From: Macrophomina tecta
Lineage: Eukaryota > Ascomycota > Dothideomycetes > Botryosphaeriales > Botryosphaeriaceae
NCBI GenBank assembly: GCA_024180945.1
Contig: JAKSGN010000037.1
Coordinates: forward strand, 1,431,501-1,495,500
Direction of reading: 5' to 3'
DNA length: 64,000 nt
Part shown: piece after piece, positions 1 through 12,614 of the stretch
Layout: each line of letters begins with the position of its first letter
Position numbering within the stretch: position 1 is the first letter of the stretch
Made by a program: the position numbers and the translations under genes
Notes under the pieces: model-generated
Databases searched by the model: none
Told to the model about the DNA's origin: nothing
What the model saw: the letters and a program-made list of their open reading frames with translations, nothing else

Positions 1-2104
1 TCAGGAACAGGGTCGTCAACTGCCTGTAGATGTTCTCTCTCCCCCACAGACTCATCCATACGTATTCTGACGCTTTAAACGAGAGGTACCGACTCGCGGG
101 TTCCCATTGATACGTGCTTTGCGGTGCAGGCATCTCGACAATGTTTGAGCATGCGGCACTGGTGGAGGCGACCCTACCGAGATGGCTCACAGCGGGTAAA
201 GGTAGGAGGATGGCGTATATATAATCAAAGATGTGGACGTCAACGCCCTCAAGCACGACGTCCATGGCGAATGAGTGACAGCGGCGTGTTGCCCCTTTAG
301 ATGAACGGCTTGGGAGCTCCGCAGCTGGTACTTACCTGGCCTGGGCCTCACACAGGAAGCAAAATCCTCAATCAGAGAAGAGGAGGGCGCTGTAGAACTC
401 GGCGACGAGGACGACACTGTTTTCAGTTCCGAATCCTTCCCATACTTAAGCTTTACCGTGGAATCCTAGCTACCGCCGAAGGCAGCTGAGGCAAACCAAC
501 AATTGGCTTGTTTAGTGGACCAAGGAAAGTGAAAGTGGCCTGACCTGGTTGTCTACATTTCACATTCTACCTATCCTCGCGGTGACCATAGTATCTTGTA
601 GATCACCCCAAGCAGAATAGAGGTGCAATAAAAGAGTGGCTAGATAGAGGCTGATGAGATGTGGGACTCAAAAGAGCCGATTCAGGGCGTTGAGTTCTGG
701 GCCGTGATATTCGGAACGGTTCTTGAAGAATGCTGCGCACGTGCTTATGGCTATGCCGATTGCTTCTATTGCGGGACGGTGAGGTTGTGCCAGAGACTGA
801 GCGAGCTTTGGAAGTCGGCGTAAAACGACAAGCGCTTTGAGAGTTTGGCGCAGGCAAAGCAACCGCATGGCACGTGCACGGTCCTCGAAAGGGAAAGATT
901 TACTACGGTCCTCTCGTCACAAACACGACTACACACGTTGATGCCTTGTGGCACCACGCGCGCGCGGAAAGCCGTGCCGGAAGGATTCGCACCCCTGTCA
1001 AGCCCCTCTCGCGTTCATTGGCGGAGCGCGCATTTTTCTGGCAGTCCTGTGTCGTGGTGGCACTGCTGTCCGGTTGCTCCGGAGTCGGTGGATTTCTCCT
1101 ATTCAGTACGTGGTATGTACGACTCAAGACCGAATTTGGCAGGGAAGCAGACCCACGCGGATGCTAGACCTGCGCTTTGCGCTTGAACGATGTCTGGGTC
1201 AAGCCATCGGCGACATACTGCCCGCAGGGGCTAGTTATATGATAATAATTGATGATAAGGGAGGATGAGCAGCTCACATGTCGTATTGCATGAAAGGTCG
1301 CGAAAGGGGTTACGAAAGCGCGATATCTGGCTGGCCGTCCGCTTCGGTAGAAGAGCAGCAATGCCAGCATCAGCAGCAGGCACAAGGTATGCCTTTATCG
1401 GCGACTTAAGTTTTCCCTTGCAGCATGACAATGCGCTAGCAGGCGCCCTACTGGTGCTCGCATCATGTCCGCGAGCTGAGGTGTGCGCTAGGCCGGGGCT
1501 TCAGAACAGCAAGGGCTGACTTGCAACCTGCGACCGTGCAGGCTGCGACAATAAGCGGGTGAAAATATCCCGGCCCCGCGGATGAAGGATACAGCAATCA
1601 TTTCCGTTTTGAGCTGATCAAGCGGTGCCAGCCAAGAGGCCCATCTGCAGAGTCGGCAGCTTGTTTCCAGCACTGTCTGCCACTTGTTTCAAGTACGACT
1701 TCTTCAAAGTTTTTCCGCTACGTCTAGGCCAATGGACGCGGGATCGATAGAGAATGTGCTGTGCGATTTGGGTTAATTCCTTTCCGAATCCACGCCCGTG
1801 GCGCTGCCACCTGGTCAAGAGTAAGAGCCGACCCAGCCGCAAGCTAACGAAGTAGAAACGGGCCAGATGTTGCCTCAATGCTAATCGCTAGGATAGAGTT
1901 TAGCGGCGGCAAGACCTAAGATCGGTCATTACATCTGCCCCTTTTCGTTTTCTGCGGATTCCCTTGGTGAGACCAATGGTGTGGGGGAGATAAGGGGTGG
2001 AGAGAGAGTATGGATGTGTAGATATAACTTATTTGGATCCCGTTATTCTTGCTGATCGCTGAGACAGACTCGTGACCCACAACCGACCGAAGCGCTACCT
2101 TAAC
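1..2104. other. no supported gene
   Basis: I see only short overlapping frames on both strands, without domain similarity, consistent splice signals or long codon-biased runs. No repeat shared with the rest of the window was noticed here. Confidence 0.5.
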
Positions 2105-2527
2105 ATGGCTCTTCTCGACATCACCCACACCAATTCCGCCACTTGTTCAACTTCCATCTTCGCCAGCAGTAGCCGTGAATGCAGCATTGCCATCATCAGC
2201 GACCCGAACGGCAACGGCAGGAGTGCTATTACCATCGAGGACGATCCGAACGGCAACAGCAGCAGCAACGCTGTCATTGCCAACGACCAGAAGGGCAACA
2301 ACACCCCCGGCAATGGCGCAGCCACCAGCCCTATCACCACCAGCGACACTGCTAGCTCAGTTGAGACCACCAACAGCACCAGCATGCTCTCTTTCAACCT
2401 TTACAATGGTGATCCCGTGCATATATACGCAATGATACGCCAGTGTACCGAAGGTAGCCCCGAATGGGTCGTATGGGACGACTGGAGGGAGTTTCTCGGC
2501 CTGCCCGAAACGCTTCCTCATTCGTGA
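2105..2527 (+). CDS. possible small hypothetical protein (140 aa), Asn/Gly/Ser/Thr-rich
   Basis: I do not recognise this protein. The frame is open from 2072, but the first ATG is at 2105 (context aacATGg), giving 140 residues. The middle (roughly residues 30-75) contains imperfect repeats built around DPNGNG, DDPNGNS and NDQKGN, with polar low-complexity flanks. The C-terminus (roughly 90-140) is more globular, with aromatic residues in EWVVWDDWREFLG. There is no signal peptide or membrane segment. The codon pattern and the ordered repeat make coding plausible, but no splice sites or neighbours support it, and the frame could be chance. An unseen downstream exon is possible. Confidence 0.35.
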   Translation: MALLDITHTNSATCSTSIFASSSRECSIAIISDPNGNGRSAITIEDDPNGNSSSNAVIANDQKGNNTPGNGAATSPITTSDTASSVETTNSTSMLSFNLYNGDPVHIYAMIRQCTEGSPEWVVWDDWREFLGLPETLPHS

Positions 2528-4055
2528 CCGGGGGCCGGACGACGTCCTCAAAATCTCCTGCTTTCGGATATCTCAATCCTGAAGCTAGTCACAGACAGAG
2601 CTGGCAATGGAGTCATGGCGGGCTGCAGTCGCTGCAGTCGCGTGCGCGGAGAGTGCGAGGTTCAATGTTCCGCGAGCGCTTGCGGTTGTGATCGGCGGAG
2701 TGTTAGGGCTTTGCTGGTACGGTGCTGTTGGGCAGTGACTGTGTAATTTGGCGTTGATGTCAAGAATGGGATCACGGAGGTAGAGGTGGATCGGAGGGGC
2801 TTGTCGAAGAGGAGTTTTTGTCAAAATGAAATAAGGTGTCCATTTTGGCCTTATATAGGCTTTCGGCTAGACACTTTGATTCGGGGTGTCCTTGATGACA
2901 TAGTCGAGCAGGAAGAATGTGGACGAGAGAAGAGATGACAACCTTAAAAGCAGCTTTTGAAGAAATGGTGACCTAAATGCATATCCGGGCTTCTGGCTCA
3001 CAATTCAACTGCCCCACTCTTTTAAGGCAACCAAGCGATGCTCGGGCCATCAGAAAGGATCGAGTTCGGAGATCAGAGGCGTACTCCCACAAGGGGGTCC
3101 CATGAACGGGTCGGCCAATGTCTGCGCCGCATTCGCACCATGCTTTGCTTACGATAGACATTTTCGGGCTTAACAAGGTCAAGTGGGTACTTAAAAGGTT
3201 TTTGCCCTTGCACAGACGTTGGAAGTTGGTTAGTAGCAGCCTCGCCAAGTTAGCGCCTTGCATATGAGTGCCGCGAACCTCGAGCGCGTGTGGACTGAGA
3301 TAAGTACAGCGGCGGAGGCTACGGCGGCAACTAGACTTTAAGACGGAAGCTGGCGCATGAGCAGCTCGACGGCTGGGCGTTAAAGCGGGAAAGGCTAAGG
3401 CAGTGAGGCGCCTACGCGAGGAGCAGTGCCTAAGGCAGCCCCTTGTCATGTGGCACGCCTTGGGGTACGCAATCAGCGGAAGAAGCTGATCCTGTCAGCC
3501 ATACCTGGCGAGAAGAAATAGTCTTAAAGATTCTACTCGTCCAGGGACCGCTGAAAGCCTTCAAGGCTAAGAGCTAAAACTTTAGACGTGTTACGCAAAC
3601 AGCAGATCAAAACGTAGCATATGGCACGACATGTATGGAACAATGCTAATTCAAACGCATAAACACTCAATACTATACTCTGTAACCGCGTAAGGTGGTC
3701 AAGAGCCCAAGAGACTTTAGAAATCTATAAAGATATTAGTTGCTTTCAAATGACCACCCTGTCTATTGCTGCAGGTGAGGAGGTCAGAAGAACGGAAATC
3801 TTAAAAGCTTGTTGATGTACCGTGGCCTTGGGTCCCGAGCTGGCAGACTCAGAGTCATCAATGAAAATTAAACGCTGTAGGCCGCCGTAGCAAAGCAGTG
3901 GAAGAGGACAAACTTTGCATCCAAGCGGTGCCAGTGGAAAATGAAATCGCTCGCAGAAGGCCAAAGAAGAAGTTATGACTAAAAAACTCAGGAAACCGTC
4001 TTCGTAAGTGATAAAATACAAATGAAAGAGCCGGGCTGAAAGAAATTCCCAGGAT
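2528..4055. other. no supported gene
   Basis: Only short, mutually overlapping frames are present. I see no domain, repeat or RNA gene in this stretch. Confidence 0.5.
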
Positions 4056-4904
4056 CTACTTCGAAACCCAACGGTACTGCTGCATAAAGGCCTTCAAGTC
4101 AGTAGATTGCTCCATGTTCATGACTTTCTCTCTAACGACAGCCTTGACCTCTGGTTTTTGCTCGTCTGCGACACCGCGGACCTTCGGGATACCCCACTGT
4201 TTACGGATGCGGTAGTATGCACAGATCAGGGCCCCAGATGTGCGTTGTCGCTCTGGGTACGTCGGCCGTAGGCCGGCTTCTTGATGCCGTCGCTTCTGGC
4301 CGGCGGGGAAACGCTCGTGAAACTCCTTCTTAATCTCCCTCCAAGTCATTCCACGCAGAATCGCGCAGACCATGATGAAGGCGCGCTCTTCCTCGCCGTA
4401 ACCGTGACGAGGCTCGCGACGCTGTGGATCGGTTTGAGTGGCTCTTGAAGTGCTGTTCGGGGAATACCTCTGGTGATAGGTGGAAGGCGAGTCCGGATCT
4501 GAGATGGGTTCACCATCCGAGTAGGAGATGCTTCCGGCGGAGCTTGGGTGACGATAGTCGGTGGCTGAGTTAACCGACATCAAGGGACTGTTCTGCGCAG
4601 ACGTGGTGGTGTACGCATTAGCGTACTGTGGTCTTGCATGGCCACGAATGGGATTCATCTGCGTAGCGTAGTCTGCGCCGTAACTGTACACCGCATAGCT
4701 ATTGGAGTGGTAGGAGGTTTGGCTGCCGACTCTGTGCGGGGCTGGTCGGCTGCCCAGGTTCACGAAATAGAGAGACATTCTCTCCAGACTACGCGGGCCC
4801 GGGCTCTGAGCGCTCAGTCTGTGGTCGGAGATCTCCACGAGTAAAGAGGCGGTAGAGGGAGGAGTGGAAGAGTCCTCGTTGAGGATGGTCCGCAGGGTGG
4901 TCAT
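4056..4904 (-). CDS. hypothetical protein with a basic, HTH-like C-terminal region (282 aa)
   Basis: This is a single-exon 282-codon frame starting at an ATG at 4904 (reverse strand, context ATGACC). Residues 1-160 are Ser/Tyr/Pro-rich and probably disordered. Residues about 168-245 form a compact basic segment that begins GYGEEERAFIMVCAILRGMT, continues WREIKKEFHERFP, and ends in an ICAYYRIRKQWG helix-like block. The W-x-E-I-x-x-x-F pattern resembles the SANT/Myb or HTH-like layouts of uncharacterised fungal nuclear proteins. That resemblance is inference, not a family assignment. A short tail ends KAFMQQYRWVSK. There are no membrane segments. The frame is long and uninterrupted, unlike the decayed repeats nearby, so it is likely a real gene. 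Confidence 0.7.
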   Translation of the reverse strand: MTTLRTILNEDSSTPPSTASLLVEISDHRLSAQSPGPRSLERMSLYFVNLGSRPAPHRVGSQTSYHSNSYAVYSYGADYATQMNPIRGHARPQYANAYTTTSAQNSPLMSVNSATDYRHPSSAGSISYSDGEPISDPDSPSTYHQRYSPNSTSRATQTDPQRREPRHGYGEEERAFIMVCAILRGMTWREIKKEFHERFPAGQKRRHQEAGLRPTYPERQRTSGALICAYYRIRKQWGIPKVRGVADEQKPEVKAVVREKVMNMEQSTDLKAFMQQYRWVSK

Positions 4905-7553
4905 GGTGGATCAGGCGCCTGGTGTGAGGCGACAGAACTTAGGCAGAATCAATCAGGCGGCCGATGAGGAGAGGGCAACGAGGTGTGCGTGGTGATCGTT
5001 GAGCAGGGAACAATGTGCGGCAACGGGCCAACTCTTAACTTGTGCAAAGAGGAGGGAAAGATGAAGTTGGCTGTGTCAGGGCTAGACGCACTTTCAGGGC
5101 CTAACCGGGCATCTCTTAAAATACTTACCGAGCTCCCACGTCTCGCAAGAGTTAATCAACGCATTCATCTGGTCAGTCCGGGGCTGGCGAGTCTGTGTAA
5201 CAGTGTGAGCTTGTGAATCTTAAAACAGTAGGTCCGTGGTCCACGGAAGCCTGTAGAAGACGTGTTGTCGGCTTACCATACCCCTACATCATACTCACCC
5301 TTGTCAGGGACATTTGTCCATCGGAGGTGCTTTTGGTTGAGAAATCGGGCGGTTCGCCACTTCCGCGCAAGAAGCCCTGATGCAGCGCCAATCAACCGGA
5401 GCTGGCAAGCGGGCAGATCATCTCGACCTATTGCTCTAGTATTCGTATCTTCATATTCAGCCCGCGGAGGGCGAGCAGAAGGCCCGGAGCGCCATCGGCA
5501 TGATACGCCAAGGGGCGGTCCGGCGGGCAGGGATGCTCTGGCAGATGCACATAGCGTGATCGGTGGATCCCTGGAATGGTTGGTATGAGCCACATTAAGC
5601 AGTGCGTGTATGCGGCGCTGAGCAGAGGCTTGCTGAGGCACGTTGCTCGTCGAAAAACGTGCTGTCTTGGCCCAGAAGTAGCATGGTGCATACCGAGAGG
5701 AATGCAAGCTAGATAGAAAACAGGCCAGGCGCCCTCGCCTCGCTTAAGCCTGTTTTAAGGCCTAGCGGGTGCGGGGACGCAGGCCGCATGCCGCATGCCA
5801 CATAGCTGCCTTCGGCGGCTGGGACGGACTATGAATTCATCATCATGATGATGATGCTGCATACAATGGCTGGCAGAATCCCCGTCGGTACCGAAGTTTG
5901 GATGAGCGGTAGCAGGCTATGCCGAGGCACCCGTTTCGGAGGTGAACGGGAGGAAGTCCTTCGTCATTAAGCTGCTCGCGCAATAACGGCGTCACGTCCG
6001 GCGTCTAGCGCTCTGGAATAGGGCAGGGGCGGGAGCAGATAGGAAACAGCGCTACCCAGGGCTGATCGGATGCGACGGCGAGATATCGCATCCAGCATCA
6101 TGCCTAAAGCTATTAGTGCAGCGCGGTGACGCAGAAGCTCCTCGGGCGGCGTGGAGAGTTAAAAACGGGCTGCTGACTCGCTACCCGACGGTAATTAAGC
6201 TAGCATTCAGCAGACGCTTTCGGCCGTTTGGAATACCAGCGGGCGGCGTAGCACACGTGTGGATGCCAGGATCTCGGGGGTCGGTGCGGAGAGGTATATT
6301 CCTGAGAGCGCCGTCCTTCTCCACCGTTCTCCCTGCGCGCTGTGGAGTGCCATGCTGCAGCGTGCGAGGGCCGGGGCCAGAAGGGCCAACGGCGGCAGGC
6401 AAGCCGGACGTCAGGGAGGCAAAGCAACGGTGACTGCACGATCAGCGTGCCTGGCGCGATGCAGACCATTGTGTCGTAGTCAGACATGACGGCTAACCAG
6501 GAGGAGCACTGCAGGCGGCGAGTGGACGATGGGGGGCGATTGGAAGCCGGGTAGGGTGCTGCAAACGGTGTGCTGCAGAGATGAGGCAGGAAGCAGGGAC
6601 GGGTCCGGCAGCTACGGCTGAGAGGTTAGAGGAAGCGCTCGTATTATCGGCCGGTTACCCCGTCGAAACCGAGGGCAGGCTCGTCACGGACTGCATGCGT
6701 GCGACAGCTCAGTTCGTGAAGACTTTAAGGTTGTGGCGCGCAGGGCCTGCTAGGGAAGCTGATGCTAGCGAGCCGATGGGCACAAGCATATAGGCGGGGC
6801 TTTTGCTGCAGCACAGCTGCGTCTACGAAGGAACCCCTGAGCGGTTCCCCCCAATTTACCCCAACCATTCCCCTCCCTTTCAGCACAGAGCAAGTTTTGC
6901 TCCATACCTTTCCTAGTGCATGGTGCCTAATTGAGCTGTCGGCGGAGGTTCACTCTTCATCAACCACAACTATCTACTAAGATCGGGAACGACGCCGGGA
7001 TCATAAAGCGTCGAAGGCTGTTGGATGAAATCGAGGTTTATTTTGGGATTTTTGCGACCAAATAAACGCCAAGTACATCAGCACGGGCGTAGGAATGCAA
7101 GTAAAAAGTTAGCCAACCAACAGCCGCGTCAAAAACCGCCCGCGCGCGTGAACACCGTCATCGTTGGTCGTGCGCTGCGCGAGCACGCAATCAGCTGGGA
7201 TCACACGCATGCGACCAACCATCCCAGTTTGGTCCTGCAGCGGTTGGTTGGATTCCCACACCAGTTTTTGCCGACGCGCTTGGCAGCTATCAGGGCCAAG
7301 GCCACCTGGTATTTAATATGCGGCAAATTACGAACATACCACTTCTTGGCGTAATAATTTCCCATCTACCACTGTATTGAATACACCACCACACACGTGA
7401 CCTCGGCTCGAAAAATTACCCAAATGCCACTGTTTCTATCCCAGGTGCCAACGCTGCACATTCCCTCTCTCAATGCCCCACTGAGTCACGAGCGAACCAT
7501 TGGAAGAAAGAAAAGAACAGAGCTACCGGAGAAATTGTCCAAGCGACCCACTA
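4905..7553. other. GC-rich intergenic stretch, one dispersed repeat
   Basis: No frame here has recognisable protein character. The only identified structure is a ~100-bp segment near 5752-5851 that recurs inverted near 40.5 kb (listed separately). The last ~100 bp are presumably the 5' untranslated part of the LINE that begins to code at 7554. Confidence 0.5.
5752..5851 (+). repeat. dispersed repeat, copy 1 (inverted copy at ~40540-40643)
   Basis: The segment from the CCTAGCGGG block through GCGGCTGGGACGG and TATGAATTCATCATC is found in reverse complement at 40540-40643, with substitutions and a small indel. Both copies border a (CAT/ATG)n trinucleotide run. It is non-coding and may be the end of an unidentified mobile element. 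Confidence 0.5.
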
Positions 7554-8589
7554 ATGTCGGCGGACGAGGACGATGGGGGCAGATACGCGACCGTTGGCTC
7601 GTCGCGACGCGCTGCGCGTCTCCGAGCCGACGAACCGACTATCACGCCCTTCACACCGGCAAACCAACGAGGCAACGTGGAAATCACGCAACTACCGTAC
7701 CCGACCTACCGAGCGAATCGAGCGAGTCGACCTTAAGACGACGTGATTGGCTTGCTCAACGTCATTATCGCGCAGAATAACCAGCTCACCGAGCGGAATA
7801 AAGCGCTTACAGAACAAGTGGCCAGCAACGAAGATAAGATCATGCGGCTACGCAGCGCACTAGAGATGTCCGAGGAGACGCAGGTCAAGATAGAAGAGCG
7901 CATAGAAAAGATAGAAAGGCAGATGGCCGTACTCGTCGAGACGACGCGCAGGAACCTGGCCTCACAATCGCAGATCAACGCGAGTTACGCGAGCGCTCTC
8001 AAGAACATACCCGCCACGCCGCCAACGTCCGCGAACACCAGCCCAGCGTCGATGCCAGCCATACCGGTGCGAGCCGCAATCACGAGCATGCCACTACCAC
8101 TATCGCCGCCGCCAGCGATCGAGCTCGATCTCTCCGAAGCCAACATTAACACCACAAAGCCGGGAGACATACGCGCGCAGTTTCAAAGGGCACTCGAAAG
8201 CCAGGAAGCGACCAAGAACATCAAATACTATGGCCTAACAAGAAACGCGAACAATACGGCGAAGGTACAACTCCTCTTCCGCTCCAAGAATAATAAGGAA
8301 ACCGTTAGATCGAACAGCGGCTGGCTAGACACGGCTTTCCGAGGCGCGAGGATGAGAGGCCGACAATAGTACCCGGTAAAGGTAGACAGCGTAAACAAAA
8401 CAGCAGTCTTCAACGAGGAGCGTACGGCTCTACGAGCGGATGCCTACGAAATAATAAGCAAAGAGAACGAGGTAGAGATCGTGCATACGCGCTAGCTAAG
8501 CAAGCCGAGCGACCGACCCTACAAATCAGCGGTAATTTACCTAACGAGGAAAAGCGACGCGGACGCGCTCCTAGCGAGTAGAGTAATAG
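7554..8589 (+). pseudogene. LINE ORF1 (gag-like) remnant
   Basis: Reading starts at the ATG at 7554 (MSADEDDGG). The same frame continues through an in-frame TAA at 7734 and TAGs at 8367 and ~8484, each in a place where Gln fits. Residues ~65-130 are a strongly predicted coiled coil (IIAQNNQLTERNKALTEQ onward), followed by a Pro/Ala/Ser-rich linker. The later part (KSAVIYLTRKSDADALLAS) resembles the RNA-binding region that precedes zinc knuckles in fungal LINE gag proteins. The reading is cut by the LTR that starts at 8590, so the knuckles themselves are missing. Not functional. Confidence 0.75.
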
Positions 8590-8859
8590 TGTCAACCAGA
8601 ATCCCCTTGTTTTTCAGGCATCTCTTGATATTGCTTCCTTAGGCTCCATATTGATTCCTTCCTCGGTGCTCCCCTACACCTCGGATGCTCTACACTTCCT
8701 CGGATACTCTGATTTCCTCGGTTATATCACTCTAGTTTCATGTATTTAAGACATTCATTCTCCTTCGTTCGAATTGACAGGCAGAAGTACACAGGCAGAA
8801 ATTCGATTCTCTCTTCTGACCTCACCGAGTTCGGGCCTGAGGCCCACCCAAATTCGACA
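8590..8859 (+). repeat. LTR of a Copia-type element inside LINE ORF1
   Basis: The segment begins TGTCAACC and ends AATTCGACA, and it shares several blocks in order with the LTRs of the intact Copia element at 56.6-61.9 kb: TCCTCGGTTAT, CAGGCAGAA, TTCTGACCTCACC and CCCAAATTC. It is therefore a related but diverged LTR. Flanking pentamers (aatag and attgc) do not match, so a clean solo-LTR footprint is not shown. It could be an LTR plus a deletion. Confidence 0.65.
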
Positions 8860-8989
8860 ATTGCTTTAGAACGGCGGAGGGAGAAGTAGTAGCGGTTCCG
8901 ACTTCCCACCTATACTAGATATAGTTTAGACCGACAACAACTTTAGACGGTTAGTATTCGATCTACTCTCTACTATAGATTAGAAAAGG

Positions 8990-11900
8990 CATCTAAGCTC
9001 GTTAAATTATAGTAGCATCTCTCTATATTACGGTAGCACTAGTATCTCTCCCGGATCGGATAGTTCTAGTGGTGTTAGTATATATTCCAGCGAAGCAGTT
9101 AACTAAAGACGTAGAGCTAAATAACGTGCTAACGCACCTCCGTAACGTAATCCTACGAGCTAGAGAGGAGGCTAGCGGTATATTTAAAATACTCCTCTCT
9201 AGTAACTTTAATCCGCATGACTAGCTATAGGGAGGTGACGCAATCTTTAACTCGCACTACATTAGGGAGGCGCTCCCGATCATCGACTTTATAGAAGACT
9301 TCGACCTGTAGTATATACTTCCGCGAGGCACTATAACATATAAATCAGGGCAGCACTAATCTACCATTAACCTTATATTTATATTACCCGGCTTGGTAGA
9401 GGACCGGATCATCTATTAGCGGTTCTACACAGATTACGGAGCGGAACATCGAGTAATTAAAAGTAGCTTTCTAACGCCGAGTAGGAAAGGTTGAGAACAG
9501 CCACGGCAGGTCTTTAAGAATACAAATTAGGAAGCTTAAGAAAATAGGTGCGGCGACACCTAGAGGAGTTCCTATTATTAATCCCGTCGGACGTAGAGGG
9601 TATAGCCGAGTACCTAACCCATGCCGTCTCTGCCGCGCTAGAGCGACACACTCTAAGAGCGAGGCCATCGCCATACGTTAAGAAATAGTGGTGTGCAGAC
9701 TTGGCCCAACTTCGGCGAGCCTACACGCGGCTAAGGAACCAGGCCCGAAGCGTACGGCGGACCGGACTACCCTATTATAAACTTGCGAACCAAGTAAGGG
9801 CGGCGGCGAAGGCTTTTTATAACACGACTAGGCGGAGGAGGCGATTATGCTAGAGAGAATTCCTTACGAAGCGGACGAATATCTAGAAAGCCACGAAGTA
9901 CCTTAGCAACCCGGGGGCGCTATCGTAGGTAGAGGTAACGCGGCTAGAGGATAGCGGGGGCTATACTAAGTTAGGTTAAGAGATATCGGGCGTGTTCCTC
10001 CAGTTCTTCTTCCCAGATTTACCAATAGTAGAGGCCCGGACGGAAGATATCGAACAAACGGGCCCTATAGAAAATTAACTTACAAGCGAGCCATTAAAAG
10101 AGAACGAGGTACGGAGGGCGATCTTCGAAGCAAAGCCGTTAAAGGCTCCTAGAGTAGATGGGATCCCGGCGATAGTATAAAGAGAGCTCTGGCTAGTGCT
10201 AAGGCACTACATCTATTAACTTTTTAGCGAATCTATTAGACAAGCACGACTACCTAGCTATTAGCGGATAGCGAAGATCGTCCCCCTGCGCAAGATAGAT
10301 AAGCGAAATTACGAGTTAGCGGGGGCCTATAGGCCGATCTTGCTTTTATTAATCTTAGGGAAGGCGCTCAAGTCCGTCGTGGCGGAGAGAATCTCAGCAC
10401 TAGTAGAGGAACACTCGCTCCTACTAAAAGCCCACTTTGGTGCGCGGAAGCAACGGTCGATAGTATATATACTAACGGTATTGTAGCAGCACGTGTACGA
10501 CGCCTAGAGAAAGAGAAAGGTGCTCACACTAGTATTCTTTAACGTAAAAGGGGCCTATAACGGGGTGTCCCAAGAGGTACTCGTCCGGCGGTTACGAGCG
10601 AGGAGAATTCCGGAAGTGCTTATTAAGTAGATTAAAGCTTTCTGCTCGGATAGAAGTGCGTCGGTTGCCGTTAATAGGAAAATATTAGCCGTTACTGCCC
10701 TACCGCAAGCAGGCCTTTCCTAGGGCTCGCCGCTCTCGCCAATCCTCTTCCTGTTCTTTAACGCTGACTTGGTGCAGTCGGCAATTAACAAGAACAAAGA
10801 AGTAATCGCATTTATCGACGATTACAGCGCCTGGGTTACTGGCTACTCCGCGAACGAAAATGTAGAGCGTCTCTAGGAAACGATAGTACCTAAGACGGAG
10901 GGATGGAAAAGAACTAGTAAAGCGACGTTCGATATTAAGAAAACATCGCTGGTCCACTTTACTAGGAATAGTCGATAGGTGGGCGATCAACCTCTGGTGG
11001 TGAAGGGTGTAGAAATCTATCCAGAGGAGACGGCTAAGATTCTGGGGGTGGTCCTCGACTCCCAGCTACGGTTTAGGGCGCATGCGGCTAGGATTGCGAA
11101 GAGGGGCACGCGAGTAGCCTTGGCCCTCCGACGGCTACAGGGACTTCAGCCGAGTGCAGCGCGCCAGCTGTTTTTCGCGACGGTGGCTCCCGTCGCGGAC
11201 TACGCCTCGCCTATGTAGGCTCCGACGATTTCGAAATCCCTGCTGAGAGCGTTGCAGCCAATCCAAAGGTCGGCGGCCAGAGCGGTTACTGGAGCCTTCA
11301 AGGCCACTGCGCTGACGATCCTGGAAGCGGAGGCAGGCATCGCGCCTGTCAAGGTCCGCTTGAACGAGCAGATGCTCCGCTTTTGGGTTAGCTCCTGCTC
11401 GCTGCACCCTTCGCACCCATTCTGGAAGTTGAAACGGAGGATCTTTCTTAGAAACAAACGATACGTCTCCCCGCTACAGCGCATTATGCAGCAGGCTCAG
11501 GAACTCGACCTAGACGGTCTTAAGACTATTAAGCCGTTTGGCAAGTAGCCATGGCAGGACAATCCGGCAGTGGTAATTAAATATTTAGATACCGCTAGGG
11601 GCGAGGCGAGCAATCCGCTACGTTCCCAAGTATCCATTTTCACGGATGGGTCCGCTTGGAACGGACGAGTAGGGATCGGGATTTCTTGCACGGATGGTGC
11701 GGGTGTAACGGTTATAGAGCACTCGGAGACAACTCGGCAGCAGCGAAAAGATTAACAACCACCTTACCAAGCTTAAGGCTATTAGACAAGCCGTGGTGCT
11801 TATCGACCAGGCATGGCCGCAGAGGGAGATCATAGCGCGACCGATGGCTGCACGGGTAAAACATGTCATCTACTGCGACAGCAAGTCTGCGCTGCAGTCT

Positions 11901-12614
11901 CTACTGCGACCGAGGCAGAGAAGTGGCCAGGTGGTGCTAAAGCAAATACTCGAGAGCCTCGACAGGATGCAGAGGAGAAAGGTGCCGGTTATCGAGCTAA
12001 GGTAGATGCCGGCGCACGCGGGAGTGCTAGGAAACGAGCGAGCGAACAAACTAGCGCTACAGGCTACCGAACCTGACAAAGCTATCCCAGACAGCGGCGT
12101 GCGGTTGAAGTCAGTCGCACTTGCGGACGTTAAGCGGGCTATCTCTCGAGCGTAGGCCAAGGAACTTGATAACATCAAGGAGGGGCGCTTTACTCGCACA
12201 CTCGACAGAGCACTCTCGCAAAACCACACCAGGAAGCTGTACGACAAGCTGAACACGGCAGAAGCGGTAGTGGTTGCTTAGCTTAGAACATCGAGGTCAA
12301 GGTTGAACGAGTCGCTCCACAAAATGAGAAGAGCGGATTCCTCACGGTACACGTGCGGACGCGGAGAAGAAACAGCTAAGCATTTTCTGCTTGAGTGCAC
12401 TCGCTGGTCTGAACAGCGTACGGAGCTTCAGAGAGCGGTAGGGAAGAGGTTCGGTGATATTTCGTACATGCTAGGTGGATGGTCGGGAACGAAGCGACCG
12501 GACGGAAGGTACCTCAACGGGCCAGCGGAAAGATGGAAAGCTGGCATAAGAACCGTCAAGGCAACGGCGGCATTTGCGATCGCGACAGGACGACTGCAGG
12601 CAGTCACAGAATGA
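8990..12614 (+). pseudogene. LINE ORF2 remnant: endonuclease, reverse transcriptase, RNase H
   Basis: An apurinic-type endonuclease remnant lies near 9120-9400 (SSNFNPHD, matching the GDFN-H motif). Reverse transcriptase spans about 10090-11220: PLKAPRVDGIP, ELAGAYRPI, an active-site block AFIDDYSAW near 10815, and the thumb KILGVVLDSQLRFRAHA. RNase H follows at about 11640-12060, beginning IFTDGSAWNGRVG. The end at 12303-12614 has a C-x-C...H-x4-C knuckle (YTCGRGEETAKHFLLECTRW). Frames are broken by many TAG codons and some indels, so the protein cannot be made. The upstream half is visibly richer in TA than the 3' half, so decay is uneven. Confidence 0.85.

Larger units (their letters stand above)
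7554..12614 (+). mobile_element. decayed LINE (non-LTR retrotransposon, Tad1/I-like layout)
   Basis: The order is ORF1 (gag-like coiled coil), then endonuclease, reverse transcriptase, RNase H and a C-terminal cysteine/histidine knuckle, all in the plus direction. Both ORFs are interrupted almost only by TAG or TAA where CAG/CAA or TGG would be expected. That is the signature of C-to-T change on the coding strand, typical of RIP. ORF1 is further interrupted by a Copia-type LTR at 8590-8859. I could not find a clean poly-A tail or target duplication, so the outer limits are those of the coding parts. Confidence 0.85.

Noticed and set aside
845..1268. Overlapping plus-strand frames of ~100 codons
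   Set aside because: Several frames are open at once in GC-rich DNA, with no domain or splice support.
5273..5707. 144-codon minus-strand frame
   Set aside because: Competes with equally long frames on both strands, is Arg/Ala/Pro-rich in a way typical of GC-rich non-coding DNA, and has no features.
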